NCBI GenBank assembly: GCA_963751335.1
Contig: CAVVUB010000004.1
Span: 248,001-312,000, forward strand
Source: Bog-473 sp963751335
Lineage (GTDB): Bacteria; Actinomycetota; Acidimicrobiia; Acidimicrobiales; RAAP-2
Length of the DNA: 64,000 nucleotides
Direction of reading: 5' to 3'
Shown here: one piece after another, positions 1-9,147 of the stretch
Layout of the letters: each line of letters begins with the position of its first letter
How positions within the stretch are numbered: position 1 is the stretch's first letter
Position numbers and translations under genes: made by a program
Notes under the pieces: generated by a model
Databases searched by the model: none
What the model saw: the letters and a program-made list of their open reading frames with translations, nothing else
Told to the model about the DNA's origin: nothing

Positions 1-999
1 AGAATTGACAAAGCAGTGAAGATTGCGTCGCTCGGTCCACCGCACATAGCCAGCTGGGTAGTCGACTCCTTCGATTTCGTACTTAGGGTCATATCGGCCG
101 GGACCGTACGAGCGGGAGAACCGGAGGTCGAGTTCCTTCTCGTAGTAATCATTCCACGGCAAATCCAGCTTCACCTTGCCAATGTCGACCACCGTTGCTC
201 GATCCCGTGCGAGGCGTGCCGCAAGTTCCACCGGTTGATTGGAGGAACCTCCAGCAACGAGGAAAATGCGGTCGGCACCAAGTCCGCCCGAGGCTTTGAA
301 CAGCGTCTGTTCCACTGCCCTCGATCCGTCGTCGTCAGGCGCAGTGCACAGAAGAGCGCCGGCCTTCTCCGCCAAACGGCATCGTTCCTCGTCTGGGTCC
401 AATCCGACCACTTGAACGCCGGAGGCCACGAGGAGTTGCACGACCAGCTGCCCGACCAAACCCAGGCCGATAACGCACGCGGTATCTCCAATTTGGACGT
501 TTCCTTGGCGAACCCCTTGCAGAGCGATCGAGCCCACAGTGGCAAATGCCGCCAACTGAGGCGACACGCCATCGGGTACGGCCACACAGAGATTGGTCGG
601 TACCCAGTTGATTTCGGCATGAAGGGCAAATTCATTGCCGGCGCATGCCACCAGTTGACCGACGGCGAACTCCTCAGCCCCTTTTCCCACCTCGAGCACC
701 ACACCCGCAAGCGAGTAACCCAAGGGTGAGTACGAGTCGAGGCGGTTCATGGCCTTCTTGTACGTCGTAAGCGCGCCCTGCTGCTGAACGGTCTCGAGCA
801 CCTTTTTCACCTGGTCGGGACGAGCGCGTGCCATGCCGACGAGTGACAACTTGGACTCTTCCACCTTCATCATCTCAGTCCCTGTGGAGATCAAGGAGTA
901 GAGAGATCGCACAAGGATTCCGCCAGGGGCGCAGGACGGTGCGGGCGCGTCAATGACGGCGAGCTCCCCTGAGCGGTAGTTCTGGGCGACTTGCTTCAC
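1..999 (-). CDS. Bi-domain oxidoreductase, dehydrogenase half (3' end outside window)
   Basis: The frame is open from a GTG at 999 to the window edge: 333 residues with no stop, so the C-terminus is missing. The GTG follows a GGAAG ribosome site by about 5 nt. The product is a medium-chain (zinc-type) alcohol dehydrogenase: ISTGTE near residue 40, 'SYSPLGYSLAGVV' near 80, and the NAD(P)-binding turn CVIGLGLVGQ in the middle. At the edge it reads GYVRWTERRN. This resembles the junction in bi-domain oxidoreductases, where a Gfo/Idh/MocA domain follows the dehydrogenase; that second domain is an inference because it lies off the window. Such proteins often sit beside asparagine synthetases in polysaccharide loci, as here: asnB ends 31 nt upstream on the same strand. 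The substrate, probably a nucleotide sugar or sugar acid, is unknown. Confidence 0.75.
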   Translation of the reverse strand, partial: MKQVAQNYRSGELAVIDAPAPSCAPGGILVRSLYSLISTGTEMMKVEESKLSLVGMARARPDQVKKVLETVQQQGALTTYKKAMNRLDSYSPLGYSLAGVVLEVGKGAEEFAVGQLVACAGNEFALHAEINWVPTNLCVAVPDGVSPQLAAFATVGSIALQGVRQGNVQIGDTACVIGLGLVGQLVVQLLVASGVQVVGLDPDEERCRLAEKAGALLCTAPDDDGSRAVEQTLFKASGGLGADRIFLVAGGSSNQPVELAARLARDRATVVDIGKVKLDLPWNDYYEKELDLRFSRSYGPGRYDPKYEIEGVDYPAGYVRWTERRNLHCFVNS

Positions 1000-1030
1000 T
1001 GGTCTTCCGACTTCCTTTCTTGAAATGGAG

Positions 1031-2932
1031 TCACATCGTCACTCCGGCTTGGCGGTTGTGGCGATACCAGAACTCGAGGGTGAGCAGCTGCCAGATCTGC
1101 TTGGACCGGTCCTCTCGCCCTGAGCGGTCCTCTTCAACCAACGCGGTAACGGCTTGCCTGTTCAGGAACCCTGTACCCACAAGCTCTCCTCCGAGCAGCG
1201 AGTCATCGATCACTTGGCGTAGATCTCGTGTGACCCACGCCCTGAGCGGCGCGGAGAAGGAGGCTTTCGGTCGGTACACGATCTCTTTTGGGAGCCAGGC
1301 TTCGGCAGCACGCTTCAATGCGATCTTTCCGCTTCTCCCGGACACCTTGTCTTTCCCTGCCCGTGAGAACGCGGCCCTGAACACGTCGGGATCGACGAAG
1401 GGAACCCGGACTTCGGTTGATGCGGCCATGCTGGCTCGGTCGGTGTAGGCAAGGTTCAGGCCAGGAAGAAACATTCGGGTGTCGGCCAGGCACATGCGGT
1501 TGACCTGGTCTGAAAGTCGATTGTCCCGGTAGATGTTCGAGTGCTGTTCGAAGACATCGTGGATATCCCGCTGCAGATCGGGGCTGAGAAGCGCCGCCAA
1601 CTCGGCAGGGGCGTACAGGCTGTAGCTCCTACGGAAGGCCGCCTCCTCGGGAAGCTCGGCAAACGTTGCGAATCGCTTAGCCCACCGCGCATAGCGAAGG
1701 CCTCGACCTGCGGCGGTGACGGGTAGTCGCTCTATGACGCCGTTCGTCGAGCGGTGGACGAAAGAAGGAAGCCCCCGGTATCGCCCAGCCAGCACACATG
1801 CCAAGTGTTTCCGATATCCCCCGAAGAGCTCATCAGCACCCGTCCCCGACAAAATGACCTTGACGCCCGCGGCTCGGGCGCCCTCTGACATGAGAAGTGT
1901 GTTGATCGCGGCTGGATCGCCAACGGGTTCGTCGAGGATGTCAGCCATCTTCGGCAACAAGTCCACCACGTCAGGCTGAAGCTCGATCTCGTGCAGCTCG
2001 ATGCCGTGTTGCTGTGCGACCTTTCGGGCGTAGACGGCGTCATCGGGCATCGCTTCGAGCCGCTGGTCCTCAGCCCGGAATGTAATCGTGTAGGCGTCGA
2101 TCTGAGGGTTGGACTGTTTCGCCAGTACGGTCACGATGCTCGAGTCGAGACCACCGGAGAGGAAGCTTGACACTGGGACATCCGCGACGAGGTGGGCTTT
2201 CACCGAGTCTTCCAGGACCTCTCTCAGGTCATAGCTGGTCTCCTGAGCATTTGCCGCTTCCTCCACGATGTTCCAGTACGACTCGACGCGACTCGTGCCA
2301 TCAGGTCGGAACTCAGCCCAACTCCCCGGTGCGAGCTTTTCCACACCTTGTATTGAGCACATCTGATCCGGCACCCAGTAATAGAGCATGGACGCTGCGA
2401 GTGCCTGGGGACGCATATGCAATTCGGAACCGAAGACATTCACAAGTGCTTTCAGCTCGGAGGCGAACACCACTCCGTCCTTACGGCGAATGAAGTGCAA
2501 CGGTTTGATGCCGAACTGGTCTCGAGCGAGAAAGAGGCAACCTGTGGATTGATCGAGTATGGAAAACGCAAACATCCCTCGAAAGCGCGGCAAGCATTTG
2601 GGGCCCCAGCGACGCCACGCCTCGAGGATGACTTCAGTGTCCGAGTTGGTGGTGAAGGTGGCCCCAGCCGAGGCGAGCTCGGCCCTGATCTGTCGGTAGT
2701 TGTAGAGTTCTCCGTTGTAACAGAGCACCAAAGGTTGCTTGACCAGCGGTTGTTGACCGTGCTGCAAGTCGATGATCGAAAGACGACGGTGGGCGAAATG
2801 CGCGTCGATACGCCCGTCCGCATGCGAGAAGAAACCCTCCTCGTCCGGACCCCGATGGTCGAGGCACCGGCCCATCTTCTGGGTCGCCATGAGCCCGTCG
2901 ACTTGCTGGTAGGCGCCCGCTATGCCGCACAC
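1031..2932 (-). CDS. asnB: Asparagine synthetase (glutamine-hydrolysing)
   Basis: The 633-residue protein has the class II amidotransferase layout. It starts MCGIAGA, so Cys2 is the catalytic nucleophile once Met is removed. An N-terminal glutaminase domain runs to about residue 210, with RGPDEEG and CYNGELYN as substrate-binding motifs. An ATP-pyrophosphatase synthetase domain follows, with the PP-loop SGGLDSS at residues 259-265. The family transfers glutamine ammonia to aspartate. Paralogues inside polysaccharide clusters may instead amidate sugar acids, and the surroundings (glycosyltransferase, nucleotide-sugar dehydrogenase) make that plausible here, though the sequence cannot decide. 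The stop of the upstream glycosyltransferase gene lies 3 nt before this start, so the two are probably cotranscribed. Confidence 0.9.
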   Translation of the reverse strand: MCGIAGAYQQVDGLMATQKMGRCLDHRGPDEEGFFSHADGRIDAHFAHRRLSIIDLQHGQQPLVKQPLVLCYNGELYNYRQIRAELASAGATFTTNSDTEVILEAWRRWGPKCLPRFRGMFAFSILDQSTGCLFLARDQFGIKPLHFIRRKDGVVFASELKALVNVFGSELHMRPQALAASMLYYWVPDQMCSIQGVEKLAPGSWAEFRPDGTSRVESYWNIVEEAANAQETSYDLREVLEDSVKAHLVADVPVSSFLSGGLDSSIVTVLAKQSNPQIDAYTITFRAEDQRLEAMPDDAVYARKVAQQHGIELHEIELQPDVVDLLPKMADILDEPVGDPAAINTLLMSEGARAAGVKVILSGTGADELFGGYRKHLACVLAGRYRGLPSFVHRSTNGVIERLPVTAAGRGLRYARWAKRFATFAELPEEAAFRRSYSLYAPAELAALLSPDLQRDIHDVFEQHSNIYRDNRLSDQVNRMCLADTRMFLPGLNLAYTDRASMAASTEVRVPFVDPDVFRAAFSRAGKDKVSGRSGKIALKRAAEAWLPKEIVYRPKASFSAPLRAWVTRDLRQVIDDSLLGGELVGTGFLNRQAVTALVEEDRSGREDRSKQIWQLLTLEFWYRHNRQAGVTM

Positions 2933-2935
2933 AGG

Positions 2936-4258
2936 TCAGCTCCCGGCCGTCACGGCAACACGAGAGGGAGAGCTCTCGGTCAGCGACTCGTACACGTCGA
3001 CGAAGAGAGGAGATTGATGGTCCCAGGCCAGCTCCTGCTCGACCCGAACACGTCCCGCCCCTCCCATTTCGCGACGCCTGGGCTCGTCATCGAGAAGATC
3101 AACCAACAGCTGCGCCATCTCGCCGACGTCGTTCGGGGTTGCATAGACCGCTGCGTCGCCGGCCGAGAACCGCGTCTCACGGAGATCGAAAGCGACGACG
3201 GGAAGAGCGAAAGCCATGTACTCCATCGTCTTGTTCATCGTGGATACATCGTTCAGCGGATTCTTGGGATCGGGCGAGATGCCCACATCGGCGGTGGACA
3301 GGATCGTGGCCACGTCAGCATCGGGAATGCGGCCAGTAAAGGTGACGAACTCAGAGAGGTCGAGCCGATGACTCAATGCCACGAGGTCGTCGTAGCAATC
3401 GCCCGATCCGATGAGGGTGAAGCCGATATCACGGCGACCGAGGTTGTGAACGACGTGATTCGCCACTTCCAACACGAGATCGACCCCGTCCTGAGGCCCC
3501 ATCACACCGAGGTAGGCAGCCATATAGGGCTTGTCTCGTCGAAGGCTCGGCTCGGCTGTGGTGCGACGGAGCTTGGTCAGGTCCGGCCCCGTGCGGACGA
3601 CGGTCATGTTCGTCGGCGCGACCCCGTCGCGATCGGCGACAATCTGTCGATAGGAGTTGTTGGTGGAGATGACGTGATCCGCGGTCCTTGCGGTGCGGCG
3701 CTCCATGAGCCGGAGCGCTCGGTATATCAATCGGTTCCCGTCCGGAAACCGTGATTCGTACAGTTCAGGACAGAGGTCGTGGTGATCGAAGACGAACGAT
3801 GATCCGTGAAGAATTCGAAACAGGAGCCCGATGGGCCAGAAGAGGTCTGGTGGATTGCAACTCTGAACGACGGCGAACCGGCCGCTCATGCTCGCTCTTA
3901 GGCTCAGGAACAGGGTGGCGAAGAATGAGTAGATGTACTCGAGGACGAACGACACACCCGATGTGCCAGGAGCATAGGACGGGTACTTGTAGAGATCGAC
4001 TCCGTTGAGCCTGTAGTAAGTCGGGTCCCCGGGTGCCTTCGGGCACACGACGGCGACCCTGAACCCGGCCGCGATCAGCGACTGGCATTCGAGCCACACC
4101 CGGCGGTCGAACGGGACCGATAGGTTCTGCACGAGGATGAGAACTCGTTCTCGTCTGCGTCGAGACTTGCTCGGGGTAGAACCGTTCTCAGTCCCAGGCT
4201 CAGCCGAGGATTGTTCGGTCTGACTGGGACCAATCACCAGGCGAAGCCCTCGTAGCAC
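2936..4258 (-). CDS. Glycosyltransferase family 4 protein
   Basis: The protein is about 440 residues with a GT-B fold. After a charged N-terminal tail it reads RVLILVQNLSVPFDRRVW, an N-terminal Rossmann start typical of GT4 enzymes in exopolysaccharide clusters. The second Rossmann half contains YLGVMGPQDGVDLVLE and the donor-binding stretch ADVGISPDPKNPLNDVSTMN with a conserved E following. Such enzymes act on the cytoplasmic face of the membrane, moving a sugar from a nucleotide donor to a lipid-linked acceptor; donor and acceptor are unknown. The GTG start at 4258 overlaps the end of the dehydrogenase gene by 25 nt. Internal GTG codons about 20 nt downstream are alternatives. The overlap suggests translational coupling in one minus-strand operon. 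Confidence 0.85.
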   Translation of the reverse strand: MLRGLRLVIGPSQTEQSSAEPGTENGSTPSKSRRRRERVLILVQNLSVPFDRRVWLECQSLIAAGFRVAVVCPKAPGDPTYYRLNGVDLYKYPSYAPGTSGVSFVLEYIYSFFATLFLSLRASMSGRFAVVQSCNPPDLFWPIGLLFRILHGSSFVFDHHDLCPELYESRFPDGNRLIYRALRLMERRTARTADHVISTNNSYRQIVADRDGVAPTNMTVVRTGPDLTKLRRTTAEPSLRRDKPYMAAYLGVMGPQDGVDLVLEVANHVVHNLGRRDIGFTLIGSGDCYDDLVALSHRLDLSEFVTFTGRIPDADVATILSTADVGISPDPKNPLNDVSTMNKTMEYMAFALPVVAFDLRETRFSAGDAAVYATPNDVGEMAQLLVDLLDDEPRRREMGGAGRVRVEQELAWDHQSPLFVDVYESLTESSPSRVAVTAGS

Positions 4259-5538
4259 TCCAGATTCTCGATCTCCGATCCGAGCCGACCGTCAAGGTCG
4301 ATGATCCGCGACGGCATCGATTCGAGCAACGCCGCGACGACCGCGTCGGTCGAATGAGAGATGATCGCAATATCGGCGTCCGCAATCGCCTCCTCGGGAC
4401 TGTCGGTGAGTATGCGCTTGAGGTGCGGAAGCTTCGATTCGACGTACTGACGGTTGGCACCGACGAGGGACGTGGGGTTGAGGATGGGATCGTGGATGCG
4501 AAGCTCGTAGCCCTTGCCCAGAAGGGTCTCCGCCAGCTCGACGTAAGGGCTCTCACGAAGGTCGTCGCTGCCAGGTTTGAAGCTCAGCCCGAGCAGGGCG
4601 ATCCGACGGCCTTCACCGGCAACGACGCGGTCAATGGCCTCATCGATCGACAGTCGGTTGCTCACCAGGGTGCCCGAGAGCAATGGAATGTCGATGCTCT
4701 CGGTACGAGCCAGATAGAGGAGAGACCGAAGATCCTTCGGAAGGCAGGATCCGCCGAAGGCGAAGCCGGGTCGGAGGTACCGCGGTGAGATGTTGAGAGA
4801 GGTGTCTTCGCAGAAGAGATCCATTACCTCCCGGCTGTCGACACCAAGTCGACTGAAGATCCGACCGAGTTCGTTGGCGAAGGAGATCTTGGTGGCGTGG
4901 AACGCATTGCATGCGTACTTGAGCGCCTCGGCGGTACGCGGGTGGACTACCCGAACCGGAGCATCAAGAAACGAGAAGAGGCGCGAGATCGAATCGATGG
5001 CTCGTACGTCCTGGGCGCCGATCACGGTGTACGGGGGAGCGTAGAAGTCGGCAATCCCCGTACCTTCTCGGAGAAACTCGGGACACATTGCGACGGCGAC
5101 GTCGGGACCTGAGTCCGAAAAGGCGTCCTGCAGAATCGCGGTGACGTCTTCGACCGTTCCGGGTGGCACCGTGCTTCGGATGACGACGGTATGGAACTCT
5201 GTGGCACCGAGTGACTCGATGATGTCCTCCACCACACGATAGATGTAGCCAAGATTTGACTCGCCACTCGCGGAGGATGGTGTCCCCACGCACAGGAGCG
5301 ACACATCGGCATTCTCAAGCGCTTCTTCTGGCCGGGTGGTGGCGTGAAGTGCACCCGTGGCGACACCCTGTGCCACCAAGGACTGCAGACCCGGTTCAAG
5401 GACCGGACTGTGGCCGGCCGATACGGCAGCAACCTTCAATTCGTCCGGATCGACTCCCCAGACATCATGACCATTCGCGGCAAGACAGGCCGAGGAGACG
5501 GTGCCGACATAGCCGAGGCCGAAGACAGCGACTCTCAT
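4234..5538 (-). CDS. Nucleotide-sugar dehydrogenase (GDP-mannose/UDP-glucose 6-dehydrogenase family)
   Basis: The protein is 434 residues. The NAD-binding turn is GLGYVG at residues 7-12. The UDPGDH central domain includes LKYACNAFHATK, supplying the catalytic Lys and Asn. The nucleophilic cysteine is C265 in FGGSCLPKDLRSL. The family oxidises the C6 hydroxyl of a nucleotide hexose to a carboxylate in two NAD-dependent steps, giving a uronic acid donor. The N-terminus MRVAVFGLGYVGTVSSACLA and overall length resemble AlgD-type GDP-mannose dehydrogenases more than classic Ugd, but donor specificity cannot be read from sequence alone. It is first in a tightly packed operon with GT4, asnB and the oxidoreductase, and would provide acidic sugar for the polymer. 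Confidence 0.88.
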   Translation of the reverse strand: MRVAVFGLGYVGTVSSACLAANGHDVWGVDPDELKVAAVSAGHSPVLEPGLQSLVAQGVATGALHATTRPEEALENADVSLLCVGTPSSASGESNLGYIYRVVEDIIESLGATEFHTVVIRSTVPPGTVEDVTAILQDAFSDSGPDVAVAMCPEFLREGTGIADFYAPPYTVIGAQDVRAIDSISRLFSFLDAPVRVVHPRTAEALKYACNAFHATKISFANELGRIFSRLGVDSREVMDLFCEDTSLNISPRYLRPGFAFGGSCLPKDLRSLLYLARTESIDIPLLSGTLVSNRLSIDEAIDRVVAGEGRRIALLGLSFKPGSDDLRESPYVELAETLLGKGYELRIHDPILNPTSLVGANRQYVESKLPHLKRILTDSPEEAIADADIAIISHSTDAVVAALLESMPSRIIDLDGRLGSEIENLECYEGFAW

Positions 5539-5696
5539 GCTGCCAAAGGGGATCGTGCGAGCAAACCGCAGTGGGATGACTTCATACGTCAGACGAGCGG
5601 CGGAACGGCCCTGAGATACACCGCGGCGTACCCCGAGGTGGTTGCTATCTGCCCGAGTGACGCAAGCCGACTAGGACAGAGCCGATTGAGCGTTGA

Positions 5697-6587
5697 TCAT
5701 GAGGCGCGACTTCGCCGGGCATTCGCTGGTTTGGTAGTGGCGTCTTCGTTGTCGGGCGACCATCCGACGCGGCGGGCCAATGCAACGGCCGCGAGCTGCG
5801 AATTGACTCCAAGTTTTTGGAGAATCGACTTGATTTGTGAGCGAATAGTCGAAATGGACAAGAACGCAGCCTTTGCAATCTCCTCCGCGCAGTGGCCTTC
5901 CATCAACTCCGCCAGGACGACCTTTTCGCGATTGGTCAGTGCTGCGAAAAGTTGTAGCCCGGGGTCTGGCCAGGGCCGGTCAGCAGGCGCTGAGGCGACG
6001 GACGCAGACCCTCCCTGGTCGGCCTGTGGTTGAAGACCTGCTCGGAGGAGGCCAGTAATCGTCTGGAACAGGTGATCGAACTCACGATCTGTCAGTGTCG
6101 CCAAAAGTTGTGAACGGGGGTCTGGCCCGGGCCGGTGAGCGGGCGTCGAGGTCAAGGACGCTGGTGTTTGCGGGTCTGCCCGTGGTGGAAGACCCATTCT
6201 GAGGAGGCGAGTGATCGTCAAGAACAGGTGCTCGAACGGTTCCCGTCCGTCGATGACCTCCAAGAGCCCGACTCGCAGCCATGCGGCCCTTCGAATGTCC
6301 TCGTCTGCTGCGTCGATGACGCAAACCGGTAGGCGTGCTCGGGAGAAATGCTCGACGAACGACCATCCGGTGGCGAGGTCGAACGATCGGACATCGAAGA
6401 GAACGAGATCTGGCTTCCACCCGATTCCACACTCGATCTCCGGCACGTTCGGAGCGATATGCATCGTGGTGAATCCCCTTGTTTCAAGGGCGCTGGCCAG
6501 GGCACCGGACAACAGATCGTTCCCCGTGACCAGGATCCGCGTAGGAATTCCCGCTGATCCATCGCTTCCTTGGACCTGATTGCTCAT
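5697..6587 (-). CDS. LuxR-family response-regulator-like protein with internal duplication
   Basis: The protein is 296 residues. Residues 17-115 form a receiver-like domain (TRILVTGNDLLSGALASAL), with D65 in PDLVLFDVRSFD at the expected phospho-acceptor position. Residues 216-272 are a LuxR/GerE helix-turn-helix (LTNREKVVLAELM, then ISTIRSQIKSILQKLGV). Between them residues 118-169 and 170-221 are a 52-residue direct repeat. Each copy starts F-(E/D)-HLF-x-TIT and ends LT(D/N)RE, so the first copy carries a vestigial HTH start (LTDRE) leading into the second. No cognate kinase is in the window. The role is probably transcriptional control of the polysaccharide operon immediately downstream, from location only. 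The canonical N-terminal acidic pair of receivers is weak, so phosphorylation is uncertain. Confidence 0.8.
   Translation of the reverse strand: MSNQVQGSDGSAGIPTRILVTGNDLLSGALASALETRGFTTMHIAPNVPEIECGIGWKPDLVLFDVRSFDLATGWSFVEHFSRARLPVCVIDAADEDIRRAAWLRVGLLEVIDGREPFEHLFLTITRLLRMGLPPRADPQTPASLTSTPAHRPGPDPRSQLLATLTDREFDHLFQTITGLLRAGLQPQADQGGSASVASAPADRPWPDPGLQLFAALTNREKVVLAELMEGHCAEEIAKAAFLSISTIRSQIKSILQKLGVNSQLAAVALARRVGWSPDNEDATTKPANARRSRAS
5925..6236 (-). repeat. Tandem 156-bp imperfect repeat inside the regulator gene
   Basis: Two adjacent in-frame copies, 5925-6080 and 6081-6236, encode the 52-residue duplication of the LuxR-type regulator. The nucleotide copies share long runs, for example around 'ggtctggcc' followed by 'gggccggt', but have diverged. 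The duplication is therefore not very recent, and the lack of a frame break implies it has been tolerated by selection. Confidence 0.8.
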
Positions 6588-6878
6588 GACTTCTGCTCAC
6601 GCCCGGGGGTTTCGTCGGACGCAGCGCTCTCGAGGTCCGGATCCGATGATCGGAAAGGAGCGGAATCAACGTTTGCACAACCCAAAACGCTCCAAGCCGA
6701 CGACTCGGTGCGTCTCCGCGGCGATACCTGGACGCGAGTCGCTCCACGCACGTCGCCACAGATCGTTCCACGCATATTCGTCCTACCGCCCATCGCTGCA
6801 AATCGGTCTCACTCATGCTTCCGATGGACAACGCCAATTTTGTCCATCGGTCAAACTGCCGATCCGCTTCGCAAAATG

Positions 6879-7346
6879 CTAACGAGCGGCGACGACCTTC
6901 GCAACAGCGGTGGTGCGCCGAAAGGGTCGTGAGAATGATGACGGCGTGGCGCCCGTCGAGTCATCGGAGCCGTTCGGTAACACCTGAAACGCCACATGGC
7001 CCTCCGGTGCCGACGGATCGGTAAGGGACACGATTCGGCTTGTAGAGTCTTGATTGGCCTGGCGAACCAAGAGCGTCGCACATCGGACTGCAGCGAGCAC
7101 ATGGGCACGGGAAAGAGGGGGTAATTGCTCGAGCCCGCTTATACAGAGCCTGGGTATGACGACCAAACCAGCGAACTGGGGGCCGCGAAGAACAACGGCG
7201 TCTTCGTTGGCAGCTTCGGAAACGTAGGAGGCGCCTGCGACGGTGCTCAGGCCGGCGACGGACTCCACGATTGTGCAAGACCTGCATCCCTGAGCAGGGC
7301 CAATGCCCTGCGTGGGAAGTTGGAACAAGTCGTTCGCTCGATCCAC
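6879..7346 (-). CDS. Small conserved-looking protein, possibly a degenerate HIT-fold protein
   Basis: The 155-residue frame starts at a GTG at 7346 and is preceded by a strong GAGGAGG ribosome site 4 nt away, the main reason to call it a gene. The sequence has CRSC-x-IVES near residue 22, LVVIPRLCISGLEQLPPL near 75 and EGHVAFQVLPN near 118. The spacing and hydrophobic pattern recall HIT nucleotide hydrolases (CxxC-x-IV, then LVxP-x-H, then HxHxHxxPR). The histidine triad is absent, so it would not be an active HIT hydrolase. This relationship is my inference from pattern only. It lies 291 nt upstream of the LuxR-type regulator on the same strand and may be cotranscribed with it. Function unknown. 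Confidence 0.5.
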   Translation of the reverse strand: MDRANDLFQLPTQGIGPAQGCRSCTIVESVAGLSTVAGASYVSEAANEDAVVLRGPQFAGLVVIPRLCISGLEQLPPLSRAHVLAAVRCATLLVRQANQDSTSRIVSLTDPSAPEGHVAFQVLPNGSDDSTGATPSSFSRPFRRTTAVAKVVAAR

Positions 7347-8305
7347 GTCGCCTCCTCAATCATCCGATTTTGACAGCTTTAGCTCTGTCATTACCCGTTT
7401 CACCCTGCCGTTACACGAGGGGGAGAGGTACCTGTGCTGATACCAAATACCTAATTGCTTGCAGTACCTGTGTAGATACACGGTTCAGGAGCGCTGATAC
7501 CAGATACCTGAATAATTGCAGTGCCTATGCTCGTATCGGTGCCGCGGACGATCGAAGACCGCGGCCGATGCGTGCGTCGCCTCGATCATGCGCGTGCCGC
7601 CGTGATGGGGTGCGGATACGAGAGCGATCCGGGCCAGGCCGGATCATCTTCTCTCACCTCGGGTGCAACAGGTGATGTGTAGGCGGGTCCGCTCGCACTG
7701 AGGCCTCACAAGCCCGCTTCATATTCCACGCGGTGCGCGCGAGTCCGTTTCGGCTGGGCTTCTGCGGGGATGACCCAGGGCGCCCTTCGCAGTTCAGGCG
7801 TAGTGCCGGCGGTGGTGCAGATGGGTGGCGCGAGACCATCCGTCATTGTGCGCGTGTCGCGAGCTCGACCTCGGTGACGTCGCAAACTCTCGACGAACTC
7901 GACCTCGTTTAACTCGACCTCGTCAGCCTCTTGGTGACAGCGCCGTGTAGAGGACCTATTGCACCGAGGATGCACTTGCTATCTCATACCGTTGCGCTGT
8001 CTGGGTCGCGACCAGCGGGCTGTCCACGTCTCGTGTTCCCGCCGGCGACTTCGCTCGCGCACATGGAACCGCTCTTCCCGACGCCGTGCCTTCACGCGAT
8101 ATCGGTGGACGACATGCAACCAGCGAGCATGATCAAGTCCCTGACAATTCACGATGGTTCCCCACTAAACGCGATCTGTTCCCCAATAAAGTGGATGACG
8201 CGTCCCAAGTATTTCGGGACCATGTCGGTGCGGCTGAAGCAAGTGGCGGCGGACAGTGTGCATAAGAGCCGAATAAGAACGGCGGGGTACCGAATGGGAG
8301 AACTT
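7347..8305. other. Non-coding interval between divergent genes
   Basis: About 960 bp without a convincing gene separate the minus-strand HIT-like gene from the plus-strand sigma-factor gene. It contains a pair of direct repeats (7437-7537) and an 'aactcgacctcg' motif repeated several times around 7860-7930. The sigma frame is open upstream to 7931, but that extension has no family-like sequence and is treated as untranslated. Promoters for both divergent units should lie here. Confidence 0.5.
7437..7537. repeat. Direct repeat pair (about 43 nt, period 57)
   Basis: Copy 1 starts at 7437 (ctgataccaaatacctaatt...) and copy 2 at 7494 (ctgataccagatacctgaat...). Each continues through a gcagt(a/g)cct element to a (t/c)(a/g)gata or cgtat end. 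The sub-motif 'tacctg' with a following 'gatac' recurs at least three times from about 7428. The arrangement looks like clustered protein-binding half-sites between divergent genes. No binding protein can be assigned. Confidence 0.5.
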
Positions 8306-8944
8306 ATGGTGATGACCGATCAGTTGGTTGAGACCGACAACGAGGTTGGGCGCGGATCCAACCAAAAGAGGTACGCCGACGCTGGCGATCTCGCGCAGGT
8401 TGTGATCGAGGCCCGTGCCGGATCGAGTGAGGCGTGGCATACCCTTATCCAGCGTTTCGGTGGGTTGGTTGCAGCGATCGCCAGGCGGTGCCGCCTGAAT
8501 GACGCCGATGTAGCCGAAGTGTCTCAAACGACATGGCTTCGCCTGGTGGAGAACATCGACCGCATTCAACAGCCTGAGCGGCTCGGTGCGTGGCTGGCAA
8601 CAACCTCGCGACGAGAGAGTCTCAGGATCGCTACCCGACGAGCCGTGGTCTCGGATACTGATGCGATGTACCTGATGGCCGACGACGAGTTGGACCCTCT
8701 CGATCACGATCTCTTGAAGGAAGAGCAGGTCAGAGCAATACGCCTGGCCGCCGAAAAGCTCCCGCCGCGCTGTCAGCGCCTCCTTGGCTTGCTGATGAGC
8801 GATCTTGAGCTCCCATACATGGAGATCGCCGAGCAACTCGATATGCCCATCGGCAGCATCGGACCCACCAGGGGGCGGTGCCTCGAACACCTCCGACAAC
8901 TGTTGGAGGAGGTAGAGCTGAACCATTCAGCGGTGGCCCGCTAG
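8306..8944 (+). CDS. RNA polymerase sigma factor, sigma-70 (ECF-like) family
   Basis: The protein is about 212 residues if started at ATG 8306, which has GGGAG 5 nt upstream. ATGs at 8294 and 8312 are in the same frame and possible. Region 2 is seen in SEAWHTLIQRFGGLVAAIAR and DVAEVSQTTWLRLVENID, with the aromatic promoter-melting signature. Region 4 follows as LPPRCQRLLGLLM, then YMEIAEQLDMPIGSIGPTRGRCLEHLR, a recognition helix of standard type. No anti-sigma gene is adjacent: the next gene, a pyruvyl transferase, starts about 200 nt downstream. It may direct transcription of the plus-strand polysaccharide genes. That rests on position only. Confidence 0.85.
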   Translation: MVMTDQLVETDNEVGRGSNQKRYADAGDLAQVVIEARAGSSEAWHTLIQRFGGLVAAIARRCRLNDADVAEVSQTTWLRLVENIDRIQQPERLGAWLATTSRRESLRIATRRAVVSDTDAMYLMADDELDPLDHDLLKEEQVRAIRLAAEKLPPRCQRLLGLLMSDLELPYMEIAEQLDMPIGSIGPTRGRCLEHLRQLLEEVELNHSAVAR

Positions 8945-9147
8945 CGATCACCCGGCGGACGGCGAACCAGAAACAACTGCTCGTCGCCCTTCCACCAGCA
9001 TCTGGCTGTATCAGGACAGAGTGGTCAGTGCTCTTTTGCTACGGCCACAGTCGTCCGATATCCGCAATCCAGTTACGGAGCTGAGAGAGTCATGGTGAAG
9101 GATCACATACGCGTCGCGGGAGGCGGAGCCGTTTTACCGGTAGGCCC

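Noticed and set aside
16..729. A 237-codon plus-strand frame at the left edge
   Set aside because: The complementary strand encodes a medium-chain dehydrogenase with clear motifs through the same bases.
2417..3754. A 445-codon plus-strand frame across asnB and the GT4 gene
   Set aside because: Antisense to two recognised genes and no family-like sequence.
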